Assembly (NCBI GenBank): GCA_958450365.1
Contig: CAUEEP010000742.1
Coordinates: 760,001 to 824,000 of the forward strand
DNA length: 64,000 nucleotides
Direction: 5' to 3'
Source of the DNA: Mesorhabditis belari
Taxonomy: Eukaryota > Nematoda > Chromadorea > Rhabditida > Rhabditidae
In this document: positions 1 to 10,911 of the stretch, piece by piece
How the letters are laid out: each line of letters opens with the position of its first letter
Position numbering within the stretch: position 1 is the first letter of the stretch
Translations under genes and position numbers: made by a program
The notes under the pieces: model-generated
The model's input: only the letters and a program-made list of their open reading frames with translations
Told to the model about the DNA's origin: nothing
The model's database searches: none

Positions 1-295
1 CGAAATTTTGCCATTTTGCCGAGTCCATTTTTCCGTGTCCATTTTGCCGAGTCCATTTTTCCGTGTCCATTTTGCCGAGTCCATTTTTCCGTGTCCATTT
101 TGCCGAGTCCATTTTTCCGTGTCCATTTTTCCGTGTCCATTTTGCCGAGTCCATTTTTCCGTGTCCATTTTGCCGAGTCCATTTTTCCGTGTCCATTTTG
201 CCGAGTCCATTTTTCCGTGTCCATTTTGCCGAGTCCATTTTGCCGAGTCCATTTTGCCGAGTCCATTTTGCCGAGTCCATTTTGCCGACTTCCCT
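1..295. repeat. Minisatellite, about 30-base unit
   Basis: Tandem array alternating two near-identical 15-base halves, tgccgagtccatttt and tccgtgtccattttt. It is open in all three forward frames only because the unit length is a multiple of three, so the apparent proteins rich in PFCRVHF are artefacts. It runs off the left edge of the window. Confidence 0.95.
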
Positions 296-1986
296 TTGAC
301 ACTAACCAATTGAATCGAAATCACGTTTTGAAAAATTTTAATTATTTGACTATTAAATGAAATTCAAAACTTTGATAGCCAACGAAAAGTGGAAATCGAA
401 ATATCGTACAGAAATCGAAACTAAAGCTTGATGCTAAAAAGCGGATAGTTTCCAAGGACAAACATTCCCTTGCACACGTGTTCTCAATAATGCCCCAGAA
501 AAAAAAAGTGATCGGACGGCTGAGGGAACGACTTGAGAAGAAAAAGATTAAAGAAACGATGATCTTTCGAATGAAACTATTCAAGAATTGCCGGAAATAG
601 TCATTTTTTCATTTTTTTGACTTAAAAACAAAATTCTAGTACTTGAGGCTTGGAAATAAACCATTTCTGATGTATTTAAACATTTGAAAAATTCAAAAAA
701 GGTTTTTTATAACAAAAAAAAGAAACAACAAAACAAAGACTAGAATTTATTTGGATTCATTGGAAAAATTGATCGAAAATCGAAGTTTTTCCTCTTTTTC
801 TTTGATCAGAAGCTGGGTGTTCGACACTTTTTTTTGATAACGCTTCGAGAATTAAAAGAAAAGAAGAGAAATTCTTGAACTTCAAGTTTTGAGTTCACCT
901 TTTGCAGGAAGATTTTAATTGTAAATACTGTAAATACCGTAAATACTGTAATAGTACCCCACCCCCTCGTACAGTCGCGTCGTCGTCGCAAAGGTTTTTT
1001 AGTATTTCATTTTTTTCAAAGCACCCGTACTTTCACAAAATGTGTCTTTGGTATCAAAAAATAGCTGAAATTCAGGCCTATTTTTTGATAGCTAAGCCCG
1101 CATTGTAGCATAAACCAGTGTCGAGAAAAACTCGTTCAAAGCTAGGCTACGCAACACTCCGCACCGTCATTATGCGGGTGGGGTACTATTACAGTATTTA
1201 CAGTAGGTATAAAATTTATATAAATCGAAAGAGATAACCATTAAATCAAAAGAGATCAAAGTTTCTTGTCTTTTTAAGAAAAAGTCTTGTACGGAAAAAG
1301 ACAAAAACCCAATGAGAAACTATGAGGTAATGAGAATGGAGTCATTTTTTGACTTAAAAACAACCATTGTTGATTTTTAGGGAATGTCACTGATGAAAGA
1401 CTTTCTTTGTGTGGATTTAAGAAAGGAAACAAGTTTGATTAATCAATTGCGAAAGCGATTTTGATTTTGATTAATTAATTGTGAAAAAAAAAAGAAAACT
1501 CAAAAAGCATCAATGAAAAAGTAAAATCTAATTTCGCAAATAAATAGTGAAACTTTTGGTTTAAAGAATGAATACCGTAATACCTCTAACAGTAGCGTTT
1601 AAAGAATGAATATCGTAATACCTTTTCTTTGATCAGAAGCTTGAAAGTGTTTGACACATTTTTTTTTGATAACGCTTCGAGAATTAAAAGAAAAAGAAGA
1701 GAAATTCTTGAAATTCAAGTTTTGGGTTCACCTTTTGCAGGAAGGTTTTCATTTTAAAGCAAACATCTGATTTAAATAGATAGAAATTTATATAAATCGA
1801 AAGAGATTAATCAATTGCGGGCTCTCACTTGATCATTTTTCACACAAAATCGACAATTGAATGAAAAGCGACGATAAAAACAGAAACAATTTCGTCCTAA
1901 TTAAGACAAAACTTTCACACGATGAAAGGAAAGCAGAAAAAAAGGTAAAACGCATAAAATCAAATGAATAACAGTTGCCTTATATA
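296..1986. other. Gene-free interval with duplicated segments
   Basis: No convincing gene. A segment near 795-915 plus 1207-1300 recurs at 1620-1810 (shared core gataacgcttcgagaatt), and its right part recurs again near 3590-3710. The first copy is split by a foldback-type element at 935-1206. A second dispersed duplication, 1316-1480, matches 7441-7620 (core gaaactatgaggtaatga). Confidence 0.7.
935..1206. mobile_element. MITE family M1, copy 1
   Basis: Terminal inverted repeats of about 25 bases beginning accgtaaatactgtaatag and ending with its complement before gtaggt. The interior holds an inverted pair around gtatcaaaaaatagctgaa. Related copies lie at 12222-12465, 58513-58765 (cut by a Tc element) and, strongly diverged, about 55343-55650. 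Too short to encode a transposase, so non-autonomous. Confidence 0.85.
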
Positions 1987-3458
1987 GTGTTCAAATTAAA
2001 CGCACCCCAAAATAGCAATTTGCATTTGACCAATTCTACAACATTAATCTTTTTCTATTAGAAAGGAGTGATGTCTTGAAACGTAAATAACACGAAATAA
2101 GCATGCCTACAAAACTAAAATTTTCAAAATAGAAACTTTGCTAAGTCAAGCTTTCAAATTCTTAAACGCACCCGTTGTTGTTGTTATTTGAAATTTTCGT
2201 TAGTTAGCATATTTTTTATTAAATTTATAATTTTGTTACTTCAGATAAATGGCATACGGAAAGCTGCTCACGATTATGAGAAAGGCCAGATTGATCCGCT
2301 TAAGGATTGGCGACTCAATAAGGAAAATCGGAAAAATGGGCTGATCCGACTGCGCGCGAAATTATATAAAGTCCGAGTTCGTTCTGCACCAAAGAAGCCA
2401 GGACAAAACCAAAGCTTACACCGGCGAGCTGACGTCATATTGTGAACAACATCCACGGAAAAACGATCAATGAAGTGAAAACGGAACTGAAAATCGACGC
2501 TTCGAAGTCGACAATTTGGCGAGCTCACGGAAAATCTCCACATATCGATCGACACTGTTGAACAAGCAACCGCCCGACGCTTGTGGCAAGGGAAGTTCGA
2601 TTAGGGTTCGCCAAGGCTCATATGAATCAGGATTGGTCGGTTGAAAGCCGATTATGTTTTATTATTTTTGCGTTTAGTGATCTTTTCCGATGAGAAGAAA
2701 TGGAATTTAGAAGGCCCCGATGGCGTTAGCCCCATTGGAGGGAGCCGACGTGATCATGGTGTTTGGGACTCGAAACTTGGCGGTGGTTCCCGATGGTTTG
2801 GGCTGATTTGTGCTGATGGAACGGTCGCTCTGAAGATGGTTTCGAATCGGATGACTAATAGATACTTGGACAATTGCTTGTCGCCTTTTCACTCCTAAAT
2901 CCAGCCGTTCCCCGATTTGTTTCAAACGGACAACGCGTCGTTTATCGAGCCGGAGATACCCGAGACTGGTGAAAAATAACAACATTGAAACTGGACTGGC
3001 TGCCAGCTCCTGACCTCAACCGATAGGTATGGGGAATACCCGTTCGAGCTAACAACAAGAATCATCGTCCGTTTCAAGACGTTTCTTCACTTGAAGCAGC
3101 AATTTTTTCGGCCTAGAGCGGTCCCGACGTCCCTGCTCTTCCAAAACCTCATCAACTTCAACCGCCAGACCGCATTTTTCAGGTAATTAATCGTTCTGGT
3201 GTGTACAGATTATTAGTTTTGATTTTTTACCTGATTTAATCTATGTCGATAAATAAAAATATTTCATAGTACGTTTAAGAATTTGAAATTATTAGCAAAA
3301 AGTTTCTATTTTGAAAATTTTCTTTTTTACAGTATGCTATTTTTCGTGTTATTTAGGTTTTACGACATGCCTTCTAATAGAAAAAAGATTAGTCATTAGA
3401 GGTGGTCAAAGCAAAATTGCTATTTAGAGGGTGTTTAAGAATTTGAAACGCACTGTAT
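1987..3458 (+). mobile_element. Degenerate Tc1/Tc3-type transposon with long TIRs
   Basis: Ends are long inverted repeats of roughly 170 bases (left about 1987-2175, right about 3270-3458) flanked by TA. Each arm contains two sub-repeats of the type caaattcttaaacgcaccc, a Tc3-like arrangement. Between them is a broken transposase reading frame in plus orientation: an N-terminal helix-turn-helix region (GKLLT, then KKPGQN), a first catalytic block with VIFSDEKKWNLEGPDG near 2680, a second with FQTDNASF near 2925 and a third with APDLNPIG-like sequence near 3005. Several frameshifts break it, so this copy cannot make transposase. A related copy lies at 58766-60028. Confidence 0.85.
2230..3180 (+). 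pseudogene. Tc-type transposase pseudogene
   Basis: Reading starts after a tttgttacttcag acceptor-like site near 2244, with a Met-Ala-Tyr-Gly-Lys start close to that of the copy at 58879. The frame is lost within about 15 codons and regained in other frames. The DDE blocks are visible but lie in different frames (first Asp in FSDEKKW, second Asp in QTDNAS). No single open frame spans more than a third of a normal transposase of about 330 residues. Confidence 0.8.
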
Positions 3459-5354
3459 AGGCTTTAACACAAGATATTCAGCTAATAAGCTACAAAGCAA
3501 TAAATGATTTGGGACGCGAAATTCGCGACCGAATGAAGGCGCACGGATTTCGCAATACTTTACCAATTTTTAGCCTGTCAGAGTTAGGTAACTTTTAATT
3601 TTAAAGCAAACATTTGATTTAAATAGATAGAAATAAATGAAAAGAGATAACCATTAAATGAAAGAGATCAAAGGTTCTTGTCTTTTTTAAGAGAAAGTCT
3701 TGTACGGGAAAAGACGAGCGGCGCAAAACAAACACCAAAAAGACCCTTTAACAAAGCGAGGACCCTTGAACATGTAAAAAGAAGAGGTGTGAAGGAAAAG
3801 AAATGAAAGGATGACCATTTATGTCTCTTTTCTATCTCTTTCTTCTCTACCTCCCCCTTTCTCTTCTATGCATAGTTCCCTTTCTCTACCACATTCCGAT
3901 TGTTTGCTTACCCTGGTGGCCCTGATTGTCCCCCCGTCTCTTCCCCTTCTTTCCCTCCTAAAATCTTGCTCGGTCAAAAAGGCTCCAGACGCATCAAAGA
4001 GATTTTTCGCGTAACAATCTTTTAAGCAATTTATTGCCAGATTTATAACCCAATAGTCTGTTAGACGATATTCAATAGGAAATCTTAAACAATTAATCAA
4101 ATTCTCAGGATTGGAATTGAGTGATAAACGAAAAACTAACTAGGGAAAGGTACGAGCTTTTGTCTGAAAAACCTATGGAATCTGGTATGAGGAATCCGAA
4201 TCTGAAATCAAAATCTGTCAAATAACTTTCCAGGCGTGTAAAACTTCAATCGAAAATTTGGCGAAAATGCTTTAAAAGTCTCCTTCTCCAGCTCAGCAAA
4301 TGCACTTTGGAGGCCTAGTGGATAACAGATTGGGCCTCTCGACCACAAGATCGGGGTTCAGTTCCTGATAAAGCTTTTTATTTTCATTTTTCTTAGCATT
4401 TTAGCATTTTTTTCTCTAGCGACTTCTAGCATTTCTATCTCTAATTGCAGCTAATTATAAAAAATGCGAAGTTCGAAGTAAGTCGCCAGAAATGGGTTTC
4501 TTTGAGTGGAATAAGGATATTCCAATCGGGGTCTAGGGATTAAACCACTTGCTCTTTTGTTCACCAGGGCTGCAGCAAAGCTACGAACAACAACTACTTC
4601 TAATCAACAAAACTCACTATAGAGCTACATAAAACAAGAGGGAAAAGCAAAAAAAATCGAATCTTCATAGTTCGACGATAAAGCGAAAAGCAAATGACTC
4701 TTGAAGAGATCTCTTTTCCACCCAGCCTCTTCTCTTCAGATTTTTGAGTGTACTTTTCAATTAAACAAATAAAGCAACGCGAATGTGTCGCTTTTTTCGT
4801 CAAGTCTTTAATATCTTTAATTTCACTGAACGATTTATTATTAACAAACAAAATATGTACAAAAAAGTGATCAAAGTAATTGTGATTTTGGTCGATGAAT
4901 GATGAAAAAGCTATCAGATAACAGTTGAATAACAAGTTGACAATAAAATTACTGAAAAAGAAAAGTAAAATTGATAGAAAAAGTACAATTGATAAAAAAA
5001 GAAATTACAAAAGAACTTGTTCTACAAAAGTACTTGTTCTACAGAAGTATTAAAAGTAAAAAATTATAAAAAACTTGTTCTACAAAAGAACTTGTTCTAC
5101 AAAAGTACTTGTTCTACAGAAGTACTTGTTCTACAAAAGTACAAAGTACATTTAAACCTAAACAAAAAAACTTTGGTTTATTTTTAAAAGACAAAAACAA
5201 GAAATAACATAAAAATATAAAATCTTACAAATCAATTTAATAAGTTCGAGTTAACTTTTTTAAGTCTCTTTTCATTTGAAAAGCATTTATAAATAGAGTA
5301 TGCAAAGATTTTAAGAAAAAAATGATACTTTTAAAGCACATATTCCTTTGTTTC
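3459..5354. other. Gene-free interval
   Basis: Contains the third copy of the duplicated segment (3590-3710), a pyrimidine-rich stretch at 3820-3970, a tRNA-like sequence near 4308-4372 and a tandem array of acttgttctacaaaagt units at 5021-5146. The open frames here (for example 4600-4935) are low-complexity and have no recognisable domain or splice support. Confidence 0.6.
4308..4372 (+). pseudogene. tRNA-like sequence
   Basis: Box-A-like ggcctagtggataac and box-B-like gggttcagttcc are spaced as in a tRNA, but the acceptor and anticodon stems do not pair well. The same box A recurs in the element at 29766-30320, suggesting a tRNA-derived repeat rather than a working tRNA gene. Confidence 0.45.
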
Positions 5355-6489
5355 TTAAATGGGCATCTCTTGTAGAATATGCGTGATATGGCCACCCTCA
5401 CCAGCAAGACATTTCAAGCAGACACGAGGACGAGCTTGGGTACGAGAGCGTTTCTCTGGAAACATTTCATTTTCGCATCCTTAGACAATTTCTGAGTTTT
5501 ATACCTTTTGATGAACTCATAAAGCGAATAAATCTATTTATAAGATTTCCCCTCAAATGATCAATTAGGGGAAATTATTCTAATGAACAGAAAGATGAAG
5601 ATGAAGGGATGAAGGGAAATTATTCTAATGAACAGAAAGGGTAAAGATGTTGAAGGTTTTCACTGAAGTACAGTACTGGACAATGAAATATCATATTTGA
5701 AAAACGATCATCACTTTCGCGCGTCTGTAACTCCCTTGTCTTTCCGTTTAAACTATTAGTGTTATACATTTTCTGAAAGCTCTTTTCAAGGGCTACACAA
5801 TGGTAATATTAATATTTAGAAAGACGGTAAAGACAAGAGAGTTACAGGCGCGCGAAAGTGACGATCGTTTTTCAAATATCATATTTCATTGTCCAGTAGT
5901 GTACCAAAGGTTTTGACTTTAATGGATCAAAGGATTGATTGATTTAAACTGACTGCTTTGTGTTGCTAATGATTTGAAGCTTTGTGTGATTTTTTTTGGA
6001 TCTTTTGTTTTTTAAAAAAAATTTTTTTTTTTTTTTTTTTTTAAATTCTTACTTTATTTTGCTAGCTGCTTTTTGAAAGGTTTTGTTTACTAGTCGAAAA
6101 AAAAATTGTTTAAGATTTTGAAAAGAAAATGAGATTAGTTGAAAAGTTTCGAAAAGAAAAGATCAAAGCTATTTCAAAGATTCTTTGTTAGTTTTTTAGA
6201 TGAATAAGACTCACCCAATGGACTGTGAACGTTTTCCTCGTCGTCAGTGCTGATCCCACGATTTGATTGGATTTTCTGAAATTTTACGATTTTTTGTGCA
6301 TCAGAGGAACCGTATTGGAACCGTATTAGATCAAAAAAAAGAACCGTATTGGAACCGTATTGCAATTTTCGATGTCAAGGTAAGTTAAGAAGAATTATTA
6401 TTTACCTGAGCGAATACTTGAGATGTTTGGGGCGCTTGTTCAAATGGCCGCTTCCTTGTCGACATCCAATTACAGACGCTCTCGAACAT
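5355..6489 (-). CDS. Small hypothetical protein, 81 residues, three exons
   Basis: I do not recognise this gene. Exons on the minus strand are 6406-6489, 6215-6275 and 5355-5455. All junctions are GT/AG and phases agree (0, then 1). The ATG follows directly on a TTTTCTAG acceptor, as expected for a spliced-leader trans-splice site. The product begins MFESVCNWMSTRKRPFEQ, has an acidic middle (STDDEENVHSPL), then a basic stretch (EKRSRTQARPR), and ends with a motif-like tail CLKCLAGEGGHITHIL before MPI and the stop. The Cys-x-x-Cys followed by Gly-Gly-His looks conserved rather than random. No signal peptide or membrane segment is visible. Intron 2 carries a foldback element at 5674-5898. A chance open frame cannot be excluded, but three phase-compatible exons argue against it. 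Confidence 0.5.
5674..5898. mobile_element. Foldback MITE M2, copy 1
   Basis: Nearly perfect hairpin starting tactggacaatgaaatatca and ending with the complement. The arms include ctttcgcgcgtctgtaactc. Copies are at 55931-56118 (right end lost) and 56211-56438. It lies in an intron of the small gene at 5355-6489. Confidence 0.88.
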
Positions 6490-9400
6490 CTAGAAAATTG
6501 ATCTTTTGTTAATATTTTCTAAGATAAATGTGTCGAAAAATCATAAGAAATAAGATAATCAAGAAATGATTGTCTAAATGAAAATATTCTTATCTTATCA
6601 AGAGCTTTGAATGATTGCATAACGAGTATCAAAGGCCGGAATGATCTCAAAAAGTTGAAAACTTTGAAGCAACTCCCAGGAGAGATTAAAAAAATGATTG
6701 TTATTACGCTGAAGCTTTTGAGAATCTTGAAAAATTGATCCCTTGAGGTTAAAGAGAATCGTTATTCATTTTCGTATCTTAACCGTACCTTAAACGTAAG
6801 AAACCGGGTGTACCAGAAAAGGTGTACTTCTACGAGCACAAAGTACACTCAGAGGATGGAAACTAGACAAGATGATCTTTCTTTCTAAAAGATAGCTTGG
6901 AAAACTACGCTAATTCTTTCACAGATTTCTTAATTCTCTGATGGAAACAAGCTGGAATTGAATGGGATCAAAATTAATTAAATTGAATTAAATTGAATTA
7001 AATTGAATTAAACTGGATAAAAACTGAATAAAGAACTACGATAGGCTTTCCAATTGCTTATCTTTTAGAAAACGAATTTAACAAGGAATAGGCTCAAGGC
7101 AAAATCAATCGCACGTAACCCTAGACATTTATAGATATCAAGGATTCAATCAGGCAATCACTTAATCACGTTTTGACTTTTCGGGTCACAGCTTTTCATT
7201 GCTTTGTTCCTTGCTTCAAAGAAAGCTCAAAAAAAGGGAATATTGAGGTGATCCGCAAACAAAGCATTCCCAATCTTGACTCTCTTCTTCAGACAATAGG
7301 CATTTCGTGTGCCAAAAAAAGATTCCTGATGATTTCGAAAAGCACCCCATTCCCCTCTTTGCCTTATCAATCTCTCCGACCCCATCCGGCATACTTTTTG
7401 ACGGTTCTTTTTTATGCAAACAGACACGAAAATAGACAGAAACCCAATGAGAAACTATGAGGTAATGACAATGGAGTCATTTTTTGACTTAAAAACAACG
7501 ATTGTTGAATTTTAGGGAATGCCAATGATGCAAGGGAATTTTTAGGGAATGCCAAGCCTTTCTCTGTGTGGATTTTGAAAGGAAACAATTTTGATTAATC
7601 AATTGCGAAATAGATTTTGAATCATCTCCCTAGAAAGCTTATCCCAGGCTTGAACGATCCATGTCAAATACGTACCCATTGAAGATGGCTTTCGGTTTCC
7701 GTCGCCAGATCCATCCTTCCGTGATCTTGTCAGATCGGGAGCGAAATTTTAAAAAAATCCATTCTTTGTATTGTTGCCGAATGTGCGCCTTAAAAGATGC
7801 CAGCTATATCAGCTACGTCAGCAGGCGGAGCAAACTTTATCGTTCCCCAGGCATATTTAGAAATGAAGATATTCATTTAAGGAATAGCGTCGTGCGATTT
7901 CAAACATCTCCAAATTTTACCCAAACTGCTAAATCTTTTAACCCAGAAGCATGAATTCTAAATGATTCGCCAAAACTAGAAGAATAACAAGACGATTCGC
8001 GGCTGGGTTGGATTGACTGGTGTTTATAGAGAGATTATAGAGAAAAAATGTTTAGGTTTTAATAACTTTACGGGTCCGAAGATCAACAAAGTGAAAATAA
8101 CCGAGAAAAGTACAAAAACATTAAAACTTTAACAAATTTTAAAAGATACAGAGAACGAGGGGTGGGAACAATGAGAGAAGGAGGGGAAATTTTAACAATA
8201 GACAGAATTTTATAACATAATACGGAAAGGGGAACCTATACGCGCAGAAGACATACCGGACCGGGCGACGATTCTTCAAAAAGAATGAAATTTAAAGGGA
8301 TGAAAATTCATTTTATAGGCGGAGAAGGAGACGCCGTCTCGAGTACGGTAGTCTAGGTGCATTTTAGAATTGAGGGTTGGAAAGTTGCCAACCCTTAATC
8401 GAACTGCGGGAATTCGGGTTTTACTAAACGGCGCTACTATTAGAAGTATTATGGGATTGCTTTTTGAATTTAGTCCAAATTGAGACTAATAGCAAATTTA
8501 GATAATAAATTAGTTTCTTTGATCATTGACTAAAAAATGCAAAGAAACCGATTTGAAAGGCATAATATAGTAACTTTGTTCTGAAGGATAAGCTGAAGAT
8601 GATGGAGATAAGCATAGATAACAAGATAAGATGTAAGCAGAAAAGAATTTTTGAAAATTTTAAAGGTTTAAACGTCTAATGTTGACTACGAAAAGTTAGA
8701 GAAATTTTTGAAAAAGAACGAGAGCCGATGCTGCTTTTTTTTGGGGTGAAAGGGGAAAAGACGGGAAAGGAATGGCTTGGGAACAAAAAGAGACAACTGA
8801 ATGGGAGAGAGGAAAGAGAGAAATGTGGAGGAAAGTGGGGGAAAAGGGGAAAAGAGTGGTGTGGATAGAGAAAGGAAATGGACAAGGGATCAGGGAAAGT
8901 CTGGGGAAAGGCAATACTGAGCTCAGGTTCAGCAATTTTGCATTTTCCAAATTGCTATTCAAATTCAAAGCATTCACAACACACTCTAATCGTGTACCAA
9001 CACGATTAGAGTGTGTTGTGAATGCTCTTGAAGAATTGTTGTTCTTGCTGTTGAAGAATCGTGTTGTGAATGTTTCCTCTTGAAGAATGCACTTTCTAAA
9101 AGGCAATTATTTTTAGATAACTACTGTAATCGAGCTGATTACATTTTGGTATTATTTTGGGTATCATTTGATTCATGGATTCATGTTTTTCAAGTTCTTT
9201 TTTCTCTCAAGCTTTAAAAAAACTGATCAGCACTCAGTCTTGCCTTTCCCAGACTTCCTCTGATCAGTTTAGTCAAAAAAGAATAACTATTTTGTCTACA
9301 ATAATCCTGGATATTATTATTTTTGACGTTGAAATTGTAGACTCGGAAATAGCTCGAAATAGAGAAATTAATTTGGAAGAAAAACACTGAAATTGACCGT

Positions 9401-9506
9401 TTGAATTCATTGAAGAATCGGTGAATAAAAGAAAAAAACAAAACAAAATTGAGGCCTTAAGTCTGTGCATCTGAAATGTTTTTAAATTCTCTTCCAAACC
9501 TATTAG
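6490..9506. other. Gene-free interval
   Basis: Includes a short array of aattgaattaa (6966-7010), the duplicate of 1316-1480 at 7441-7620, a purine-rich strand at 8750-8920 and a perfect 24-base hairpin (8971-8995 with 9001-9024, arm cattcacaacacactctaat). Open frames at 7173-7460, 7661-7954 and 8696-9106 show no domain and no splice partners. Confidence 0.6.
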
Positions 9507-10031
9507 GTTGGTGAATTGAAAACTGCCAGATTTTGAACTAAAATTTATTCAACATAAAACCATCAATTCATTCCAAATAATTTCCATTATTATTGACGAC
9601 TTCTGCCCATTTTACAGGCAATTTGCGGATTCCTCTTTCGTGGTAGGATTTTGGTTTGTGTGTGAGACAAGTGTGAGACTCAAAAATGGAGGACTGGAGA
9701 TGTCCCAGTTTGAGCCAGTTTGAGCACTTTCTTCAAAAGAAACCCATTTTGGTGTCAATGGAAAAGTTGTAGAGAATCAAAAATGAGGCTTATAGCCAAA
9801 TTTCCAAAAAGATACACTTAGTAGTTTCGCTTAAAATGCAAGTTTTGTGAAAATTCGTAAATTTCGCATCTCTTCAAAACCCGTTTTTGAATCGTTCTGA
9901 AAATTTGGATATAAGCTTGATTTTTGATTCTCTACAACTTTTCCATTGACACCAAAATGGGTTTCTTTTGAAGAAAGTCCTCAAACTGTCACATATGACA
10001 ATAGCCCGCAGTTTTCAATTCACCAACCCAA
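9507..10031 (-). mobile_element. Internally deleted mariner element
   Basis: TIRs taggttggtgaattgaaaac (left) and its complement (right, ending at 10031). Just inside the left end the minus strand encodes a mariner-type C-terminus: YHERGIRKLPVKWAEVV, then NNNGNYFE and a stop (about 9575-9650). The rest of the transposase is gone. It is replaced by a palindrome with arms at about 9735-9790 and 9915-9978 (aacttttccattgacaccaa). Non-autonomous. Confidence 0.85.
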
Positions 10032-10392
10032 TAAAAGAAAAAAACAAAACAAAATTGAGGTCTTAAGTCAAACAATCAAAAAAAAATAAAAAAAAAACAA
10101 AATCTTTGAGTGAACAAAAGTTCGCAGAAACTGTAAAACTGTAAGAATTTGAGAAAAAAATTGCAAGATATCTGTTTTGGAAAGAGAAAAATCCTTTGTT
10201 TCCCCCGTTTCCCTCTCTTTTTTTCGATCACAATATTTATTGACCTGCTTTTTTTTGCGTTCAAAATTGTTTACTCGAATTTTATGTTATTCTTTTTCAA
10301 GAAGATCTATTTTTAACAATATTTAAGCTTCAAACAAAGCACCAAAATGTAGCACATTTTTTTGGAAAAACCCTTGGACTTTACACACAACT

Positions 10393-10622
10393 GGGGGTAG
10401 GCTAATTTCCGCAAATTTTTTTTTGCGCAACAGGGTCATTTGCGCAACTCGCCATAACTTTCTTCTAAGTCGGTCAATCTTTATGATTTTGGTTTCAATT
10501 TGTAGATCTCAATAAGTGCTACAAAATGAAACCAAAATTATAAAGATTGACCGACTTAGAAGAAAGGTTATGGCGAGTTGCGCAAAAGATCTAGTTGCGC
10601 ATTGCAGAAATTAGCCTACCCC
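10393..10622. mobile_element. Foldback MITE M3, copy 1
   Basis: Starts gggggtaggctaatttc and ends in the complement. Arms of about 95 bases contain cgactcgccataactttc-type sequence and agtcggtcaatctttat. A second copy is at 26135-26415 in rgef-1 intron 3. Confidence 0.88.
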
Positions 10623-10761
10623 ACAACTGGATTAGATAAAAATTGAAGAAATTTGGCTTAACTGAATATCTTTCATATTTGTTTTAATAGCTAAAGATAT
10701 TCAGTTGTTAAAAGTAGAATCACAAAATGTCTTTGGGAAATGAGTGACAAAATAAATACCC

Positions 10762-10810
10762 GGGAGTGGGACAAATGCGATTGACAAAAGGTCGCATTTG
10801 TCCCACTCCC
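10762..10810. mobile_element. Minimal 49-base foldback element, family M5
   Basis: A bare palindrome, gggagtgggacaaatgcga and its complement, flanked by a 9-base direct repeat taaataccc at 10753-10761 and 10811-10819. Those are the same termini as the roughly 400-base hairpin at 58082-58486. Confidence 0.75.
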
Positions 10811-10887
10811 TAAATACCCTTCAATGAAACAAAAATCACAGTCAAAAGTTGTAAATAACTTTTATATTAGATATTTTACAATTATAT

Positions 10888-10893
10888 TTTATT
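10888..10893 (-). terminator. Polyadenylation signal of LRPAP1 gene
   Basis: AATAAA on the minus strand, about 20 bases after the LRPAP1 stop codon. Confidence 0.6.
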
Positions 10894-10911
10894 ATAAATG
10901 TTATGCCTTTT

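Noticed and set aside
8696..9106. 136-codon minus-strand open frame
   Set aside because: Crosses a purine-rich tract and a hairpin; composition-driven, no family resemblance.
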